From Rhodopirellula sp. (GTDB lineage Bacteria; Planctomycetota; Planctomycetia; Planctomycetales; Planctomycetaceae): 35,858 nucleotides of DNA. This document shows, one piece after another, positions 1 to 8,756 of the stretch. The stretch spans positions 1-35,858 of the forward strand of contig JABMPE010000710.1 in the NCBI GenBank assembly GCA_013203845.1, in the 5' to 3' direction. Below the pieces are notes generated by a model, which searched no databases, had not been told where the DNA came from, and worked only from the letters and a program-made list of their open reading frames with translations. Position 1 is the first letter of the stretch. Every line of letters starts with the position of its first letter. The translations under genes and the position numbers were made by a program.

Positions 1-229
1 ATTCAGGAGAGGATCGCCGCTGCACCTCAGGAAGCCATCGGCCAGTTCGGACCGAATCACGATCAGTGCCCGCTGGATTGTTGCCCGGCTCCCAGGCGAC
101 CGGCACAGCAACGCCCCACCGAGCAACGGGTAGATCGGCAACGACCAGATTGACCTTCCAATTCGGCTCCGCAGGATTCCTGACTGAAAGGTGAATCCGA
201 TTCGGATCTTTTGGTCTGTTTGGGTGCAT
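1..229 (-). CDS. Weak partial open frame at the window edge
   Basis: A minus-strand frame opens at an ATG (complement of 227-229) and stays open to the left edge, about 76 codons. An in-frame stop lies just upstream of the ATG. The product would begin MHPNRPKDPNRIHLSVRN and contains a run WKVNLVVADLPVARWGVAV. A second minus-strand frame is also open across the same bases, so coding status is unsure. I recognise no domain. Nothing else was recognised between 230 and the pheA start at 470; that interval presumably holds the pheA promoter. Confidence 0.2.
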   Translation of the reverse strand, partial: MHPNRPKDPNRIHLSVRNPAEPNWKVNLVVADLPVARWGVAVPVAWEPGNNPAGTDRDSVRTGRWLPEVQRRSSPE

Positions 230-469
230 CCGAAATCAACGAAACCCAGCATCTTCATATGTGGCAGGGACTTGCGACTCCTTGACACTTCAAATCGGCG
301 TTTGTACAACTTCGCCCTTTAATTTCTGAGCTGGTTCTGACTGTGGCGGGTGTCCGCCGCCCGCGCCATAAACAATTGCAGGTTCATCAGTTACACCAGA
401 CGTATTTCTAAACCGACGCCGCTCGTCACGCCCGATTCTGGCCGTGCTCGCACTGGCGAAAGGGCTCTC

Positions 470-1660
470 ATGGCGAAGAAGAAAACCGCCGCGACACGAT
501 CGACCACTCGTCGCGCACCGGCAAAGACCGCTAGACCAGCTGCGCCTGCCAAAAAAACGGCTTCGAAGCCGACCGCCTCTTCCCGGAAAAAGACGCCCGA
601 ACAGCTGCTGTCTGCGGCCGCCAAACTCGATCTTGAGATTCTGAACCTGGTGAATCAGCGGGCTCAGCTTTCGATCGACTGGATCGAGTCTCACGACGAT
701 CCGCGGCAAGTCCTGTTCTCACCTCAACTTGAGGACGAGGCGATCACCCGGATGCTGGCGAAAAACAACGGTCCGCTTTCGACGCTGGCCCTCAGCGGTG
801 TCATGCGACACGTCTTCAGCGGTGCCCGTCGTAAGGTCCGGATGCAGCGAGTTGCCTATCTGGGGCCGGCTTTCAGCTATTCGCATCAGGCATCAATTGA
901 ACGCTTTGGCGAAGCAGCCGACCTGATCCCGGTCAGCACGATTGCGTCTGTGTTTGAGGAAGTAAACCGCGGACATGCTGAGTTCGGAATTGTCCCGATC
1001 GAAAACAGCACAGACGGTCGAATTGTCGACACGTTGGACATGTTTACTCGCCTGCCACTGCGGATTTGCGGCGAAGTTCAACTGAGCGTCAACCACAACC
1101 TGCTGGCTCGCTGTGCGAGAAGCCAAATCACCGAAATCTACAGCAAACCACAGGCATTTTCGCAGTGCCGCAACTGGCTGAACCGTCACATGCCGCATGC
1201 CAGGCTGCACGACGTCACCAGCACGTCGACAGCAGCTCAGCTCGCTCGCGACAAGCCAGGTGCCGCGGCCATTGCCAGTGGACGAGCAGCTGTTGAATAC
1301 GGCCTTGAAGTCGTGGCGGCGGACGTTCAGGACAATAAGAACAACGTCACAAGATTCGCGGTCATCGGTGACCATCTGCCGGCGGCGACGGGCAGTGACC
1401 GCACGGCTCTGCTGCTTCAGATTCCTCACAAACCCGGTGCGCTGTCAGACGCGCTGGTCGCATTCAAGAACAACAAGGTCAATCTAAGCTGGATTGAGTC
1501 GTTCCCGCTGCGTGGTCCGGAAGCCGGCTACCTGTTCTTCCTCGATTTCGAAGGGCACCAGTCGGAGCTGAAAGTCAGAAAGACTCTCGACCACCTGGCG
1601 AAATCGGCCGTCCGCATGGAAGTTCTCGGATCGTTTCCGCGTTCTGAAGTCCTGCCGTAA
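470..1660 (+). CDS. pheA: P-protein: chorismate mutase / prephenate dehydratase
   Basis: Bifunctional enzyme of phenylalanine synthesis that converts chorismate to prephenate and then phenylpyruvate in the cytoplasm. About 396 residues. Residues 1-42 are a Lys/Ala/Thr-rich basic tail. An AroQ-type chorismate mutase helix region follows at about 43-118. The prephenate dehydratase domain runs from about 127 ([12 protein letters not shown]) through [11 protein letters not shown] and [10 protein letters not shown] to the catalytic NNVTRF motif. A C-terminal ACT domain (KPGALSDAL) reads NLSWIESFP, where many P-proteins have IESRP. The frame is open from position 350, but ATG 470 has a purine-rich GAAAGGG 5 bases upstream, and the earlier 40 codons look non-conserved. 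The ACT domain probably mediates Phe feedback (family knowledge). Confidence 0.93.
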   Translation: MAKKKTAATRSTTRRAPAKTARPAAPAKKTASKPTASSRKKTPEQLLSAAAKLDLEILNLVNQRAQLSIDWIESHDDPRQVLFSPQLEDEAITRMLAKNNGPLSTLALSGVMRHVFSGARRKVRMQRVAYLGPAFSYSHQASIERFGEAADLIPVSTIASVFEEVNRGHAEFGIVPIENSTDGRIVDTLDMFTRLPLRICGEVQLSVNHNLLARCARSQITEIYSKPQAFSQCRNWLNRHMPHARLHDVTSTSTAAQLARDKPGAAAIASGRAAVEYGLEVVAADVQDNKNNVTRFAVIGDHLPAATGSDRTALLLQIPHKPGALSDALVAFKNNKVNLSWIESFPLRGPEAGYLFFLDFEGHQSELKVRKTLDHLAKSAVRMEVLGSFPRSEVLP

Positions 1661-1962
1661 CGAAATCTGAGTTGCGGAAAACGCGTCCAGACAAATCAGG
1701 ACAGTATTCGTCGATACAGAAATCGTCTGTGGAAGTTTCTGGACGTCGAGGTGTCCGAAATAGATCGGCACTTGACGGTCGAAGGCGTGATTCCTTGGGA
1801 AGCCTGTCCATTGTTGGTACAGTTCCGCGGTTTCACGCTGTGGGAGCCATCTGAGGTTTCACCACCATCACTGACAGATGGCGCACCGGCTGCGACGTAA
1901 GTCGCTGTGGAGCGGCATGTGACTCCTGTCAATATCGATAAATTCTGAGGTAGCGTTCTCTC
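1661..1962 (+). other. Intergenic region between pheA and tpiA
   Basis: About 300 bases with no convincing gene. It holds three inverted repeats: CGTCCAGA at 1684-1691 against TCTGGACG at 1738-1745, GCCATCTG at 1846-1853 against CAGATGGC at 1875-1882, and GCGAC-GTAA-GTCGC at 1892-1905. None is followed by a clear T-run. They could form structure in the tpiA leader or end pheA transcription. Confidence 0.3.
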
Positions 1963-2733
1963 ATGCGACGACCAATTATTGCTGGCAACTGGAAATTGAA
2001 TACCTGCAGCAAGAGCGGACCGGCTCTGGTTGCTGCATTGAAGGCAGAAGTTCCCGCCCCCAGCAACAAAGTGGAAGTTATCGTTTGTCCTCCGTATCCG
2101 TATCTGGCTCTGGCTGTTGCCGAAGCGGCTGGTTCTGGAGTCGAAGTCGGCGGACAGAACGCGTGGCACGAAACTTCCGGAGCGTTCACCGGCGAAGTTT
2201 CCTGCGAAATGCTCCAGGACGTCGGTTGTCGATGGGTCGTACTGGGACACAGCGAACGGCGTCAGATCAACGGTGAATCTGACGAACTGATTAACGCCAA
2301 GGTTCGCAAAGCTCTGGACGTTGGCCTGAATGTGATTCTGTGCGTTGGTGAACTGCTCGAAGACCGGGAAGCAGATCGGACCGAGGCCGTTCTTGAAACT
2401 CAAATGACCGGCGGGCTTGTCGACGTCTCAGTGGAACAGATGGCGAATGTTGTCATTGCCTACGAACCCGTCTGGGCGATTGGCACCGGCAAAGTTGCCA
2501 GTGACGAGCAGGCGGAGGAAGCTCATAAGTTCCTGCGGGGCTGGCTCGAAGGTCGCTTCAACACAGACGTCGCCGCCGCGACTCGAATTCTGTACGGCGG
2601 AAGTGTCAAGCCAGATAATGCCAATGGCCTGCTCGGGCAACCAAACGTCGACGGCGCGCTGGTCGGTGGGGCGAGCCTGAAGGCAGAACTGTTTATTCCA
2701 ATCATCCAGGCAGGCATTGCCTCCGTGTCTTAA
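1963..2733 (+). CDS. tpiA: Triosephosphate isomerase
   Basis: Interconverts dihydroxyacetone phosphate and glyceraldehyde-3-phosphate in glycolysis and gluconeogenesis. The 256-residue length is normal for this TIM-barrel family. The catalytic set is complete: Asn9/Lys11 in GNWKLN, His96 in VLGHSERR, and Glu168 in [10 protein letters not shown], the last beginning flexible loop 6. The phosphate-binding YGGSVKPDN and the final LVGGASL motif are present. A GAGG sequence at 1947-1950 lies about 12 bases before the ATG, a slightly long spacing. It is followed on the same strand by secG; tpiA-secG adjacency is common in bacteria. Confidence 0.97.
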   Translation: MRRPIIAGNWKLNTCSKSGPALVAALKAEVPAPSNKVEVIVCPPYPYLALAVAEAAGSGVEVGGQNAWHETSGAFTGEVSCEMLQDVGCRWVVLGHSERRQINGESDELINAKVRKALDVGLNVILCVGELLEDREADRTEAVLETQMTGGLVDVSVEQMANVVIAYEPVWAIGTGKVASDEQAEEAHKFLRGWLEGRFNTDVAAATRILYGGSVKPDNANGLLGQPNVDGALVGGASLKAELFIPIIQAGIASVS

Positions 2734-2746
2734 ACCAGTCGGCGTT

Positions 2747-2771
2747 CAGGTCTCGTAAAAACGAGAACCTG
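2747..2771 (+). terminator. Imperfect hairpin between tpiA and secG
   Basis: CAGGTCTCGT (2747-2756) pairs with ACGAGAACCTG (2761-2771) around an AAAA loop, with one bulged A. There is no T-run after it, so it may be a weak attenuator or an RNA-stability element rather than a true intrinsic terminator. Confidence 0.35.
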
Positions 2772-2805
2772 CTCAGCGAATGACAGCTGTTGGAAGGAAA
2801 ATCAG

Positions 2806-3399
2806 ATGCAGAATTTCATGGCGGACTTTGCCATGCTCCTGTTGGGTGTGATCAGCGCTTTGCTGATCCTCGTCGTGCTTCTTCAACGAGGTCGCGGCGG
2901 CGGACTTGCCGGAGCCTTCGGTGGCCTCGGCGGACAGAGCGCCTTCGGAACCAAAGCCGGTGACGTCTTCACCAAAATCACAATCGGTCTGGTCACGGCG
3001 TGGGTCCTGCTGGCTGGCGTCAGCGGAGTGCTTGCTCGAAAAGCCAGCGAGAAGGGTGACTTCCCAACGGTGATCGACGGAAACGCCGATGGCTCGATGA
3101 GTGCTGTCGGAGATGCTTCCACCGATGCTGGTACGGCCGAAGATAAAGGCACCGGTGATACAGGAACCACGGGTGCTGAAGACGCTTCCAGCACCAAAGA
3201 TAGCGACGCGGATAAACCAGCAACGACCGACTCTGCCGCGCCCGAAACTTCAACGACGGATGAGCCAAAAGCGGCAGCGACTGACAGCAACTCCGGCGCT
3301 GCCGCAAAGCCTGCGGACGAATCCAGCCCTGCCAAATCTGAGAAAGCTGCAGAGACCTCGACTCCTGACGAAAAGCCAGCAACCGACAACAAAGAGTAA
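2806..3399 (+). CDS. secG: Preprotein translocase subunit SecG with long acidic tail
   Basis: Small inner-membrane partner of SecY/SecE in the Sec translocon. The first about 80 residues match SecG: a first membrane helix (about 7-25), the cytosolic [16 protein letters not shown] segment and [13 protein letters not shown], then a second helix (about 60-78). Ordinary SecG proteins are about 75-110 residues; this one is 197. The extra 115 or so residues are a low-complexity Ala/Thr/Ser/Asp/Glu/Lys run ending in DNKE, expected to be disordered. A strong ribosome site GGAAGGA (2792-2798) supports the ATG. It lies just downstream of tpiA and upstream of the yicC-gmk-rpoZ group. Confidence 0.9.
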   Translation: MQNFMADFAMLLLGVISALLILVVLLQRGRGGGLAGAFGGLGGQSAFGTKAGDVFTKITIGLVTAWVLLAGVSGVLARKASEKGDFPTVIDGNADGSMSAVGDASTDAGTAEDKGTGDTGTTGAEDASSTKDSDADKPATTDSAAPETSTTDEPKAAATDSNSGAAAKPADESSPAKSEKAAETSTPDEKPATDNKE

Positions 3400-3472
3400 G
3401 TCGGGTCTGGGTTTTGAACTTTAATAACGGTGTTTGACTCGCCGTCTGCCACGCTGTCGATGGGGTGTCGCT

Positions 3473-4357
3473 TTGCTGCTCAGTATGACGGGTTTTGGAA
3501 GCGCCAGCGGTCAGAACGATCGCTTTACCGCTTCGGTTGAAATCAAGGCGGTTAACAATCGTCATCTCAAAGTTTCCACGCGCCTGCCGGATGTACTGGG
3601 TTCGCTGGAATCGCTCATTGAAAAGGCTGTCCGCAAAACCGTCGCCCGAGGTACTGTCTCGGTCAGCGTTCGGTTCTCTCCCGTCGGCCAGGCCAGTCGC
3701 TACCGCATTTCGGCGGACCTGCTGGCTGCCTACTGGGATCAACTGAAAGCGATCGGTGAAACCAGTGGAGTACCGTTACCGGATTCGGTGACTGCTTTGT
3801 TGACGCTGCCTGGTGTTATCTCGGACGAGCTGAGTTCGTCACTGGACGCCGACGCTGAATGGCCGTTTCTGGAAGGCGTCGTCGAAGAAGCACTCGCCGG
3901 CCTGGATGAATTCCGCCAGAGAGAAGGCGAATCCATGCGGGCTGAACTGCAGCAATGCTGCGAGCAGATTGCGACCAATCTCGATGCCGTCGTGCAGCGT
4001 GCTCCGGAAGTGGTCAACAACTATCGTGACAAGTTGCTGGAACGGGTGAGGGAACTGCTCGGAAACTCGGGAGCAACTGTCGAACCCGATAACCTGATTC
4101 GAGAAGTTTCGGTCTTTGCGGATCGCTGCGACATCAACGAAGAGATCACGCGACTCCGTTGTCACATTGACGAGTTTCTCAAGGTGATTAATGGAACCAC
4201 TTCGCAGGGCCGCAAACTGGATTTTCTGAGTCAGGAAATGTTCCGGGAAATCAACACAACGGGTTCGAAAGCCAGTAACGTCGAAATCGCTCACCACGTT
4301 GTCGAGATGAAAGCGGCTGTTGAGAAGATTCGTGAAATTCTTGGTAACGTCGAGTAG
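3473..4357 (+). CDS. yicC: YicC/YloC family endoribonuclease
   Basis: YicC-family proteins are RNases that help degrade small RNAs and affect stationary-phase survival (family knowledge). The protein begins with the family signature MTGFGSASGQ, followed by EIKAVNNRHLKVSTRLP. The C-terminal DUF1732 part carries EEITRLRCHIDEF, GRKLDFLSQEMFREINTTGSKA and a final EKIREILGNVE, which is typical of the family end. I chose the TTG at 3473 (giving MLLSMTGFG), preceded by a G-rich stretch at 3461-3467. ATG 3485 is also possible. The frame extends back to 3434 but those codons look unlike the family. It lies 24 bases before gmk, the common yicC-gmk order. Confidence 0.9.
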   Translation: MLLSMTGFGSASGQNDRFTASVEIKAVNNRHLKVSTRLPDVLGSLESLIEKAVRKTVARGTVSVSVRFSPVGQASRYRISADLLAAYWDQLKAIGETSGVPLPDSVTALLTLPGVISDELSSSLDADAEWPFLEGVVEEALAGLDEFRQREGESMRAELQQCCEQIATNLDAVVQRAPEVVNNYRDKLLERVRELLGNSGATVEPDNLIREVSVFADRCDINEEITRLRCHIDEFLKVINGTTSQGRKLDFLSQEMFREINTTGSKASNVEIAHHVVEMKAAVEKIREILGNVE

Positions 4358-4381
4358 CCAGGCTTCTCAGGAGAACTCTCG

Positions 4382-5008
4382 ATGACTGACCAGTCCGTTT
4401 CTGCAGAGACGTCCAGACAGGAGATCAACGAACCTCTCCAGGTTGTTGTTCTCTCTGGACCAAGCGGCAGTGGAAAATCCACCATCGTCAACCGACTGGT
4501 CGCGGAATCGCCAGTGAAACTGGTTAAGATGATCTCGGCAACGACTCGACCGATTCGAGTTAACGAAACACACGGAGAAGATTACTACTTTCTGAGTGAC
4601 GAAGACTTTCGTCAGAAGAGAGAGGCGGGCGGGTTCGTGGAGTGCGAAGAAGTCCACTCTTCGGGTTTCTGGTACGGAACGCTGCACACGGAACTGCTGC
4701 GTGCTCGCGACGAAGGCGGATGGGCATTTCTTGAAATCGATGTCAAAGGCGCGTTGAGCGTCATGGAGCAGTTCCCGAACGCAATCACCATCTTTCTGAA
4801 GACGCCTTCGGAGCAGATCTTCGAAGATCGGTTGCGTGCGAGAGGAACGGAATCAGAAGAAGTTATCCAGCGCCGGCTGAAGACGGCGCGGGAAGAGTTA
4901 AAATTCGCTGACCGGTATCGTTATCAGGTATGCAATGATGACCTTGACCGGGCGGTTCGTGAGATTATCGAGGTCCTCGTGTCGAGAGAGGCAGAATCCA
5001 ATGCATGA
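4382..5008 (+). CDS. gmk: Guanylate kinase
   Basis: Phosphorylates GMP to GDP using ATP. It has 208 residues, the normal size. The P-loop GPSGSGKST lies at about 26-34, followed by the GMP-binding stretch [11 protein letters not shown] and the HGEDYYF / [17 protein letters not shown] region. Further on are FLEIDVKGA and the lid-type segment [21 protein letters not shown] ribosome site sits just before the ATG. Its last bases overlap the rpoZ start by 8 bases, so the two are probably translationally coupled. The order yicC-gmk-rpoZ is a widely conserved bacterial arrangement. Confidence 0.97.
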   Translation: MTDQSVSAETSRQEINEPLQVVVLSGPSGSGKSTIVNRLVAESPVKLVKMISATTRPIRVNETHGEDYYFLSDEDFRQKREAGGFVECEEVHSSGFWYGTLHTELLRARDEGGWAFLEIDVKGALSVMEQFPNAITIFLKTPSEQIFEDRLRARGTESEEVIQRRLKTAREELKFADRYRYQVCNDDLDRAVREIIEVLVSREAESNA

Positions 5009-5282
5009 AGAATTCAAAGAAGAAACGATCGTTAACAAAGTCGGTGGACGATTCAAACTGTCCACTCTGATTCAGAAGCGGCTTGTCGCTTTGAATCGAG
5101 GTTCTCGGCCGCTGATCGAGATACCATCGAAGAATCATATGGACATCGTCGTGGCGGAAATCATGAACGACAAAATTTTCCTCGACACTTCTGGTGAACT
5201 CGCCGTTAACGACAACGGAAGACCGCTCGATCCCACGATCGCTGCGCCGGAAGCTGGCCCGACTCTGGACGACTTGCGTTAA
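5001..5282 (+). CDS. rpoZ: RNA polymerase omega subunit
   Basis: Small RNA polymerase subunit that helps fold and assemble beta-prime. About 93 residues. The recognisable core is [18 protein letters not shown] followed by [10 protein letters not shown] and [13 protein letters not shown], which corresponds to the omega pattern of a variable N-terminus, (R/F)(Y/K)L, KR, then an EI...KI helix. It is divergent from the proteobacterial form and carries a tail ending [11 protein letters not shown] 5001 overlaps the gmk stop and is preceded by AGAGAGGC. Position directly after gmk makes the assignment firm despite weak sequence identity. Confidence 0.85.
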   Translation: MHEEFKEETIVNKVGGRFKLSTLIQKRLVALNRGSRPLIEIPSKNHMDIVVAEIMNDKIFLDTSGELAVNDNGRPLDPTIAAPEAGPTLDDLR

Positions 5283-5298
5283 AGCTGGCCAGCTTTTT
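5281..5298 (+). terminator. Palindromic hairpin after rpoZ
   Basis: A perfect 16-base palindrome AAAGCTGGCCAGCTTT (5281-5296) begins within the rpoZ stop codon and runs into extra T residues. A second inverted repeat, CGCCAGT (5324-5330) against ACTGGCG (5344-5350), follows. They sit between converging genes, so they could end transcription from both sides. Confidence 0.5.
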
Positions 5299-5400
5299 GG
5301 ATTCACACGCCCCCTTCACATCACGCCAGTCCGGGCTTCCGTCACTGGCGGTGGTGGTCGAGCACAGGAATCCGCAAGCTGAGGTCACCTTCTCAGACCG

Positions 5401-6411
5401 CTACGATTGCTTCGGCGGGAACCGAAGGTGTGTGGCCAGCCAGTTGATCACTCGCCAGTCCATCCAGCGGCGATCCGGGTCGGATGTTTTTCCGGAAACG
5501 TAGCCCAGATGGCCGCCGTATTCGGCGATGTGAACAGTGACCGACGGAACGGTCGGCAATTGATCGAAGGAAGACGCGGGAATCAAAGGATCGTCGCGAC
5601 CGGTCAGAATGAACGTGGGCGTCTCGATCGACTCGACGAACTGATTGCCGCTGCTTTGATCATAGTAGTCCTGCAAGCTGGAAAATCCCGACGCTGGAGC
5701 GGTGTAGGTTTTGTCGAATTCTCGCAGCGTTTCTGGCGACCAGCCGTCGGCTGGTCTCGGTGCATCCGGGAACGTTTCGATCCGTTCCCGGACCTGCGGG
5801 ACGAGCAGCTTTGTGAAGTAGCGATCGTAGTATCGATTGCTGGATCTTCGCAGCGCATCCGAACACAGACCGAGATCGATCGGAGGGTTCACGGCAATGG
5901 CACAGGCAAGGTACTCCGGCGAGTACCCCCTGCGACCATTTTCACCCAGCATCTTCAGCAGCATGTTTCCGCTCAGCGAGAACCCGGCCAGACCACCCAG
6001 TGATCCGGGACACAGCCGACTGGCCGCGTGAAACGCTTCGCGCACGTCTTCTGATCGTCCCGCGTGGTACGGATGCTTCGACAACTTTACGCCGGCGCCG
6101 GCACCCCGGTGATCGAGTCGAAACGTTCGAACTCCGCATGTGGTCAACTTGCGGGCGATCCGTTCGATGTAGGCACTGCCATGACAGCCGCCCAGGCCAT
6201 GCATCAGCAGAACAAACGGGCTGCCGGGTCCCCAGCCAGGCGGGCAGTCGTCGTGCAGCATCAGGACGTCGCCGTCCGGAAGGTCGACGCGATGGCACGT
6301 CGCCGAGTACCGTGCCGCTTGGCCTCGAATAAAGTACGCAAACAGCGTCTGTCGATGCCCGCCCCGGAGTAACGGGTGAGGATTGAACGGTGGCAGTTCA
6401 GCGGCAGACAA
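5401..6411 (-). CDS. YheT-like alpha/beta hydrolase
   Basis: A 336-residue member of the YheT/ABHD1-type alpha/beta hydrolase family, probably an esterase of unknown substrate. The N-terminal pattern FNPHPLLRGGHRQTLF and the VDLPDGDVLMLHDD strand are typical. The oxyanion region VLLMHGLGGCHGSAY (about 67-81) and the nucleophile elbow GFSLSGN with Ser145 are clear. The acid lies in TGRDDPLIP and the catalytic His in EYGGHLGY near the C-terminus. The start is a TTG at 6411 with GAGG about 7 bases upstream; no ATG is suitably placed. It converges on rpoZ. Confidence 0.88.
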   Translation of the reverse strand: MSAAELPPFNPHPLLRGGHRQTLFAYFIRGQAARYSATCHRVDLPDGDVLMLHDDCPPGWGPGSPFVLLMHGLGGCHGSAYIERIARKLTTCGVRTFRLDHRGAGAGVKLSKHPYHAGRSEDVREAFHAASRLCPGSLGGLAGFSLSGNMLLKMLGENGRRGYSPEYLACAIAVNPPIDLGLCSDALRRSSNRYYDRYFTKLLVPQVRERIETFPDAPRPADGWSPETLREFDKTYTAPASGFSSLQDYYDQSSGNQFVESIETPTFILTGRDDPLIPASSFDQLPTVPSVTVHIAEYGGHLGYVSGKTSDPDRRWMDWRVINWLATHLRFPPKQS

Positions 6412-6497
6412 TGGAAGGCCTCGGATTTCGGCAGGGTGGAAGTCTGTGTTGAGTCAGCGTTCAAGGCCGACCAGATGGAACTTTAACGGGTAGACCC

Positions 6498-6962
6498 ATG
6501 AGTCACGAAACAACTGCAACTTCGGCACCTGCCATTCAGCAAATGATTGGCCGCATGACGGTTCGGGAACTGAGCGATTCCATCCGTGCGGTGCTGGAGT
6601 CGGGTCGGCTCGGCACGCCTGTGAATGTGCGGCTGCACTGGGAAATCAGCGAACCCGCGAGCAGGCTGTCCACGGTATCAGCGGCAGCAGTCGCGATTGC
6701 TGACCTCGCCTTGCAGTTGGACGAACCGACCTGGCGAGTCCGCCGCCACGCTTCGGGAAAGACGCTGAACGTACTCGGTTCCGATCGCCAGGGCCGAACG
6801 CTGATGATCTCGCTCGTCGCCGAAGCGACGCCACTGACGGCTCTGACGATTTTCGGAAATCACGGACTCGTCCGCCTCGATGACGGCTGGGTCGATCCAG
6901 ACTCGATTCCGGAATCGCCCGAACATTACCGTTGGGCAGAAAGTCTGCAGGCGGCGATGTGA
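6498..6962 (+). CDS. Hypothetical protein, 154 residues
   Basis: I do not recognise this protein. It starts at an ATG and has no signal peptide or membrane segment. The N-terminal half (MIGRMTVRELSDSIRAVLES) looks helical. The middle has mixed alpha/beta character, with paired strands such as TLNVLGSDRQGRTLMISLV and ALTIFGNHGLVRLDDGW. Soluble and cytoplasmic is the simplest reading. It stands alone, divergent from the hydrolase gene and upstream of the island-like region, with a weak ribosome site. Codon use resembles the neighbouring genes, so it is probably real. Confidence 0.6.
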   Translation: MSHETTATSAPAIQQMIGRMTVRELSDSIRAVLESGRLGTPVNVRLHWEISEPASRLSTVSAAAVAIADLALQLDEPTWRVRRHASGKTLNVLGSDRQGRTLMISLVAEATPLTALTIFGNHGLVRLDDGWVDPDSIPESPEHYRWAESLQAAM

Positions 6963-7189
6963 AGCGAGTTCCAGTCTTTCGACCAGTAGCCAGAAACGTG
7001 TTCGAAACAACTTCTCGATTTCGCAGTCGTCTCCTCGGGACGCTTTCCTGCCCGCAACCGGTGACTGCGCGAGCCCTTTGGCTGGCTCACTTTCAACTTG
7101 CCGCAACGTATGTCATTATGAACGGCACTGAATTAAAAGACATGTAAGCTCGACGGTTTGCACGCTGGTGCTGAACGATACGTTTAGCG

Positions 7190-7450
7190 ATGGCGAAGAA
7201 ACGGGCCAGCGGGAAGAACGCTGATCAGGCGGTGAATCTCGACATCGAAGGCGACCTCAGCCCCGAGCACACCGACGCGCTCCGTCGCGACCTACATAAA
7301 GACCTAAAGTCCGATGACGTGCTGGCCAATATGCTGTTCAACGATTCAGACGGGCACCACAGCTACGAAGATGTGCGGTGGATGTACGACCCGTCGCCCT
7401 GCCAACTTCCCACATTTCATCGAGCAGTAGATCGTTGTTCCCTCGATTAG
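7190..7450 (+). CDS. Small hypothetical protein, possibly truncated
   Basis: An 86-residue frame starting ATGGCGAAGAAACG. The first about 60 residues are charged, with a basic MAKKRASGKN start and an acidic/helical SPEHTDALRRDLHKDL stretch, and read like a real soluble protein. The tail (SPCQLPTFHRAVDRCSLD) is different in character and has three late Pro/Cys residues, as if the original frame had been cut off near 7390. The gene sits directly before the DUF262-HEPN-methyltransferase island, so it may be a host gene broken at the insertion point. I recognise no family. Ribosome site is weak. Confidence 0.4.
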   Translation: MAKKRASGKNADQAVNLDIEGDLSPEHTDALRRDLHKDLKSDDVLANMLFNDSDGHHSYEDVRWMYDPSPCQLPTFHRAVDRCSLD

Positions 7451-7696
7451 CAAGACGAAAGCACAGCCAAGTATTTAGCTGAAGTCCCAGTTGGGAGAAG
7501 ACACTGTCAAACCCACTTCCATGGATTTGTAGTCGATGAGAAACAGGAATCGACGACTTCGGATTCAATCGAGTGCAATACGGGACTTTGAGTGTTCATC
7601 CGCCGACTGCGCGGCGATACTAATTCTTCGTTTTCTTCATTGATATTCCTTTCGGAAACAAGTTTAGAACTCAGCATCTCAATTGAGGAAATCACG

Positions 7697-8752
7697 ATGG
7701 CGAAGACCGTTCGAAAGATCACGGAACCCGAACAATCTGCGGCGGAGAAGCAGATCAAAGCTAAACAGCAAGAAATCAAGTACGACCAACGCGACTTCAC
7801 GATCAAACACATCGTGAATGACTATCGGGAAGGTCTGTTTTACATTCCCGAGTATCAACGAAATGCAATTTGGCCCGTAAAAGACCAATGCCGCTTCGTC
7901 GAATCAGTCATTCTTGGCCTACCAATCCCCTTCATGTTCGTCGCCGAAGTCGACGACGGTCGTCTCGAAATTGTGGACGGCGTACAGAGAATTTCGACGC
8001 TGGAATCGTTCATGAATGACGACTTGAACCTGACGGGTCTGGTCAGACTTCCCCTCTTGAATGGTATGAAGTACTCAGACTTACCGACGGCGAGACAACT
8101 AAAAATCGGCACACGTGCGCTTCGAATTATCGTGCTTGAGGACTCCACCACAGCGGAAACCCGCCAGGAAATCTTTGACCGAATCAACACGAGCGGAAAG
8201 CCAGCCAATGCGCAAGAAGTTCGACGGGGTGCCAAGCCTGGTCCGTTCATGTCGTTCATCACTGAATGCGGGAGCGACTCTCGGTTCCGCAAACTCTGTC
8301 CCATGAGCGAGATGATCGCCATGCGGCGCGAAGGAGAGGAACTCGTTCTGCGGTTCTTTGCGTACTCGGATCGTTATCAAGAGTTCAAGCACAATGTGGA
8401 TGAGTTTCTCGATCAATTTGCTGCGGACCATCAGAAGAAGTTCGACAAGCAACGAATGCATTCCGAATTCCACCGCATGTTGGAATTCGTTGAACGGCAC
8501 TTCGCTAACGGGTTTGCTAAAGCGCCAAATTCTAAAGCAACACCGCGAGTTCGATTTGAGGCCATCTCTGTCGGAGTCAATCTTGCACTTCGCAAAAAGC
8601 CCGAATTAGCCGAAAATATCCCGCCAGCATGGCAGTTCAACGACGATGAAGAATTCAAGAAGCAAACAACGACGCACGCGAGCAATTCTGGCCCTCGTCT
8701 TGCTGCTCGTGTCGAGTTTGTCCGGAATCGCTTGCTCGAAAGCTTGAGGTAG
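7697..8752 (+). CDS. DUF262 (GmrS-like) protein, probable defence component
   Basis: About 351 residues. DUF262 is a ParB/Srx-like domain found in the GmrSD type IV restriction enzyme and many defence loci, where it binds or hydrolyses nucleotides and assists DNA cleavage (family knowledge). The hallmarks are YIPEYQRNAIWP (about 49-60), the family DGxQR motif as DGVQRISTL (94-102), and FDRINTSGKPANAQEVRRG (160-178). ATG 7697 has GAGGAA upstream; the frame is open back to 7592. A possible promoter is TTGATA (7640-7645) with TTAGAA 18 bases later. No separate GmrD (HNH) domain is visible, so this is a single-domain form. The next gene, a HEPN protein, begins 4 bases after the stop. Confidence 0.85.
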   Translation: MAKTVRKITEPEQSAAEKQIKAKQQEIKYDQRDFTIKHIVNDYREGLFYIPEYQRNAIWPVKDQCRFVESVILGLPIPFMFVAEVDDGRLEIVDGVQRISTLESFMNDDLNLTGLVRLPLLNGMKYSDLPTARQLKIGTRALRIIVLEDSTTAETRQEIFDRINTSGKPANAQEVRRGAKPGPFMSFITECGSDSRFRKLCPMSEMIAMRREGEELVLRFFAYSDRYQEFKHNVDEFLDQFAADHQKKFDKQRMHSEFHRMLEFVERHFANGFAKAPNSKATPRVRFEAISVGVNLALRKKPELAENIPPAWQFNDDEEFKKQTTTHASNSGPRLAARVEFVRNRLLESLR

Positions 8753-8756
8753 TTCG

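Noticed and set aside
2883-3742. Long minus-strand frames opposite secG and yicC
   Set aside because: They arise from the repetitive Ala/Thr/Ser codons of the SecG tail; no conserved features.
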